Shown here: piece by piece, positions 5,854 through 7,640 of the stretch
Position numbering within the stretch: position 1 is the first letter of the stretch
Layout: each line of letters opens with the position of its first letter
Origin: Thiorhodovibrio sp.
Lineage (GTDB): Bacteria > Pseudomonadota > Gammaproteobacteria > Chromatiales > Chromatiaceae
DNA length: 7,640 nucleotides
Assembly: GCA_007128075.1 (NCBI GenBank)
Contig: SKYD01000042.1
Coordinates: forward strand, 1-7,640
Direction of reading: 5' to 3'
Notes under the pieces: model-generated
What the model saw: the letters and a program-made list of their open reading frames with translations, nothing else
The model's database searches: none
What the model was told of the DNA's origin: nothing
Program-made: the position numbers and the translations under genes

Positions 5854-6944
5854 CAATCCCGCTTAGCTTCCAGTCGATAAGGCTCAGGCGACAGCGTAGG
5901 TGGGCGTTGCAGCACCAGATCAGCAATCAGCCGCGCCGAGGCCGGTCCGGTGACCAGTCCATTGCGGAAGTGGCCAGCATTAAGATACAGCCCTTCAACC
6001 GTTGGATAGGTGCAAATATAGGGAATCCCGCTCGGCGAGCCAGGGCGCAGTCCGGCCCAGTGGTCTTCAATCGGGGTGCGCCGCAGCAGCGGATACAGCT
6101 CAACCGCCATCTGATACAGCTCTTCCTTGGCCTCTGCTGTGGTGCTTTTGTCAAAGCCCGCCTCTTCTAGCGTGCTGCCAATCAGCACCCGCCCATCTTG
6201 GCGCGGGATGATGTAACGCTCGCGATACAGCGTGAGATGCTGAATCTGACCTGGGGCAGCAGAAAACAGCATCATCTGACCACGCACCGGGCGAATTTTC
6301 GGTGTTTCGCCAATGGCTTCCAACAGTTGCGCCGTCCAGGCACCGGTGCAAACGATGGCACAATCGGCCTTAATTTTCCGCTTGGTGGTGCGCGCCCCCT
6401 GAAACTTCCCGTTTTCGATGATCAGGTCAATGACTTTTTCGTTTTCATGGATGCGCACCCGGCGCTGAATTGATTGACGCAGGGCTTGGGTGAGGCGTGG
6501 ATTGCGAATCTGCGCCACTCGCGGCATCCACAGCACCTCATCAACGGCAAGCTCCAGACTTGGTTCGGTCTGTTCCAGCCAAGCCTGATCCTGCACCTCA
6601 ATCACCCGCCCCTGCTGTTCTGCCCACGCCAGCGCGACATCACGCTGTTCTTCATCGAGCACCAATAGGCCGGAAGTGGTCAGCTCGGGGCTGATGCGGG
6701 TTTCTTGATGCAGCGCACAGCACAACTCCGGATAAACATCTTGGCTCCAATGCGCTAAGGCATTGACAGCATTAGAATAACGCCACGGATACAGCGGCGA
6801 GAGAATGCCGCCACCAGCCCAGGATGCCTCGCGGCCAGTATCACCCATCTCAACCAGCGTGATCTTGGCATCCGCTGCGACCAGTTCACGCGCTGTCAGC
6901 AGTCCACTGACACCACCACCAATAATTAGAATATCTGTCATCAT
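5853..6944 (-). CDS. thiO: Glycine oxidase ThiO (FAD-dependent)
   Basis: ThiO oxidises glycine to an imine (dehydroglycine) that ThiG uses to build the thiazole of thiamine; it is a cytoplasmic flavoenzyme of the D-amino-acid oxidase group. The 363-residue length is normal. The FAD-binding GGGVSG is at residues 9-14, with E32 at the end of beta-2. By eye, Y244 (RYIIPR), R300 (WAGLRPG) and R327 (GHFRNG) match the substrate-binding Tyr246, Arg302 and Arg329 of Bacillus subtilis glycine oxidase. The start is either of two adjacent ATG codons (6944 or 6941); GAG in CGAGATAAC lies 5 nt before the first. No other thiamine gene is in view. It sits 54 nt after the hybrid kinase gene with no terminator between them and overlaps the ATPase start by one base, so the three may share a transcript. 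A generic FAD-dependent amino-acid oxidase is the alternative reading. Confidence 0.9.
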   Translation of the reverse strand: MMTDILIIGGGVSGLLTARELVAADAKITLVEMGDTGREASWAGGGILSPLYPWRYSNAVNALAHWSQDVYPELCCALHQETRISPELTTSGLLVLDEEQRDVALAWAEQQGRVIEVQDQAWLEQTEPSLELAVDEVLWMPRVAQIRNPRLTQALRQSIQRRVRIHENEKVIDLIIENGKFQGARTTKRKIKADCAIVCTGAWTAQLLEAIGETPKIRPVRGQMMLFSAAPGQIQHLTLYRERYIIPRQDGRVLIGSTLEEAGFDKSTTAEAKEELYQMAVELYPLLRRTPIEDHWAGLRPGSPSGIPYICTYPTVEGLYLNAGHFRNGLVTGPASARLIADLVLQRPPTLSPEPYRLEAKRD

Positions 6945-6998
6945 GTTATCTCGAAAGAATGTCGGTTAATGTTTTCGGCAACGAAAATACCACATTGG

Positions 6999-7640
6999 CT
7001 AAAGATCCCCCCGCAACCGCTCTAACTTTGCTGCGACCTCGTTAAAACGATAGCGCTCGATAAGATGCGCGATGGCGGCGATGTCCTCGGCTGGCAAAGC
7101 AGATTCTAGCTGTGGGCGGCAGGCTTTGAATTGATCTTCTAGCTCGGTATCGCAGATGGTCGCTAGGCGATGCAGGGCATCGAGCTGTTCGGCAAGGATG
7201 GTGCGCTCTTCGGGTGATAACAAAGCTGGCGGTGGTGTTTCCGTTGCTGGGTGGTCATCGCTCGCGGCGGGTGGGGTTAACCACTGCGCAAGCTCTTGAA
7301 ATAGACGCGGTGGATCAATGGGTTTGGCAAGATGGGCATTCATCCCCGCCGCCAGCGACTCTGCTGTGTCCTCAGCACGGGCATTGGCGCTCAGCCCAAT
7401 AATCGGCATTTTGGCACCATCTGCACGGGCACGAATGCGCTGTGTGGTTTGCAGTCCATCGAGTATGGGCATCTGAATATCCATCAAAATTAGATCCCAG
7501 CTCTCCAGTCCGCTGGTCTCGATTTTTTCCAATGCCGCTTGACCATGTTCGGCAATGGTCACCACCATGCCAATACGCTCCAGAATAGCGCGGATTATGG
7601 CACAATTTGCTGGGTTGTCTTCAACGACTAAAACCCGCCG
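6999..7640 (-). CDS. C-terminal part of a hybrid histidine kinase, or of a response regulator (5' end outside window)
   Basis: The frame is open through the right edge, so the 213 residues seen are only the C-terminus of a longer protein. It opens with RRVLVVEDNP and forms a complete receiver domain (1-122): acidic pair E7/D8, phosphoacceptor D54 in LILMDIQMP, S84 in IIGLSAN, and K106 in LAKPID. A Pro-rich linker (about 123-143) leads to a helical tail (144-213) of the type that often ends hybrid histidine kinases. Receiver domains of the MDIQMP...KPID kind usually follow a kinase core, so a hybrid sensor kinase is the best guess; the kinase and sensor parts lie outside the window. An internal ATG at 7568 falls inside the receiver domain and is not a real start. 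The signal sensed and the output are unknown. Confidence 0.85.
   Translation of the reverse strand, partial: RRVLVVEDNPANCAIIRAILERIGMVVTIAEHGQAALEKIETSGLESWDLILMDIQMPILDGLQTTQRIRARADGAKMPIIGLSANARAEDTAESLAAGMNAHLAKPIDPPRLFQELAQWLTPPAASDDHPATETPPPALLSPEERTILAEQLDALHRLATICDTELEDQFKACRPQLESALPAEDIAAIAHLIERYRFNEVAAKLERLRGDL

Noticed and set aside
6972..6987. TTTTCG-CGAAAA hairpin between the hybrid kinase and thiO as a terminator
   Set aside because: The stem is only 6 bp, mostly A-T, and no T-run follows on the minus strand, so it is unlikely to stop transcription.

Overview
The window looks like chromosomal DNA of a gammaproteobacterium with middling-to-high GC. The ubiG-yciK pair, an SSB close to the Escherichia coli type (tip DDDIPF), a thiO-type glycine oxidase and a hybrid sensor kinase fit that class. 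A sulfur-oxidising or Chromatiales-like lineage is possible, but nothing here proves it. There is no rRNA, tRNA, insertion sequence, CRISPR array or prophage.

Layout. (1) 1-1549, minus strand: ubiG (ubiquinone O-methyltransferase), then, 5 nt later, a YciK-type short-chain dehydrogenase; a possible next gene starts at the left edge. (2) 1550-1692: short divergent promoter region. (3) 1693-2487, plus strand: an unrecognised membrane-anchored, Pro/Ala-rich protein, closed by a strong intrinsic terminator at 2499-2534. (4) 2553-3488, plus strand: ssb followed by a small rhodanese whose ribosome binding site includes the ssb stop codon. (5) 3516-4541, plus strand: a UDP-glucuronate 4-epimerase-type sugar-nucleotide epimerase. 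(6) 4528-7640, minus strand, read right to left: the C-terminal part of a hybrid histidine kinase entering from the right edge, then thiO, then an AAA-ATPase-like gene whose ATG overlaps the thiO stop (TGATG). The ATPase gene converges on the epimerase gene, and their 3' ends overlap by 14 bp.

Most of this is housekeeping: quinone synthesis, DNA replication and repair, thiamine synthesis, surface-sugar supply and signalling. I see no clear new multigene system. The points most worth checking are: the ATPase lacking the C-terminal nuclease-like domain usual in its family, ending at the overlap with the epimerase; the Pro/Ala-rich protein whose N-terminus resembles that of membrane-anchored cytochrome c5 proteins but which has no cysteine and so no haem site; the YciK homologue with Asp in place of the catalytic Ser; and the terminator only 18 nt before the ssb start codon.
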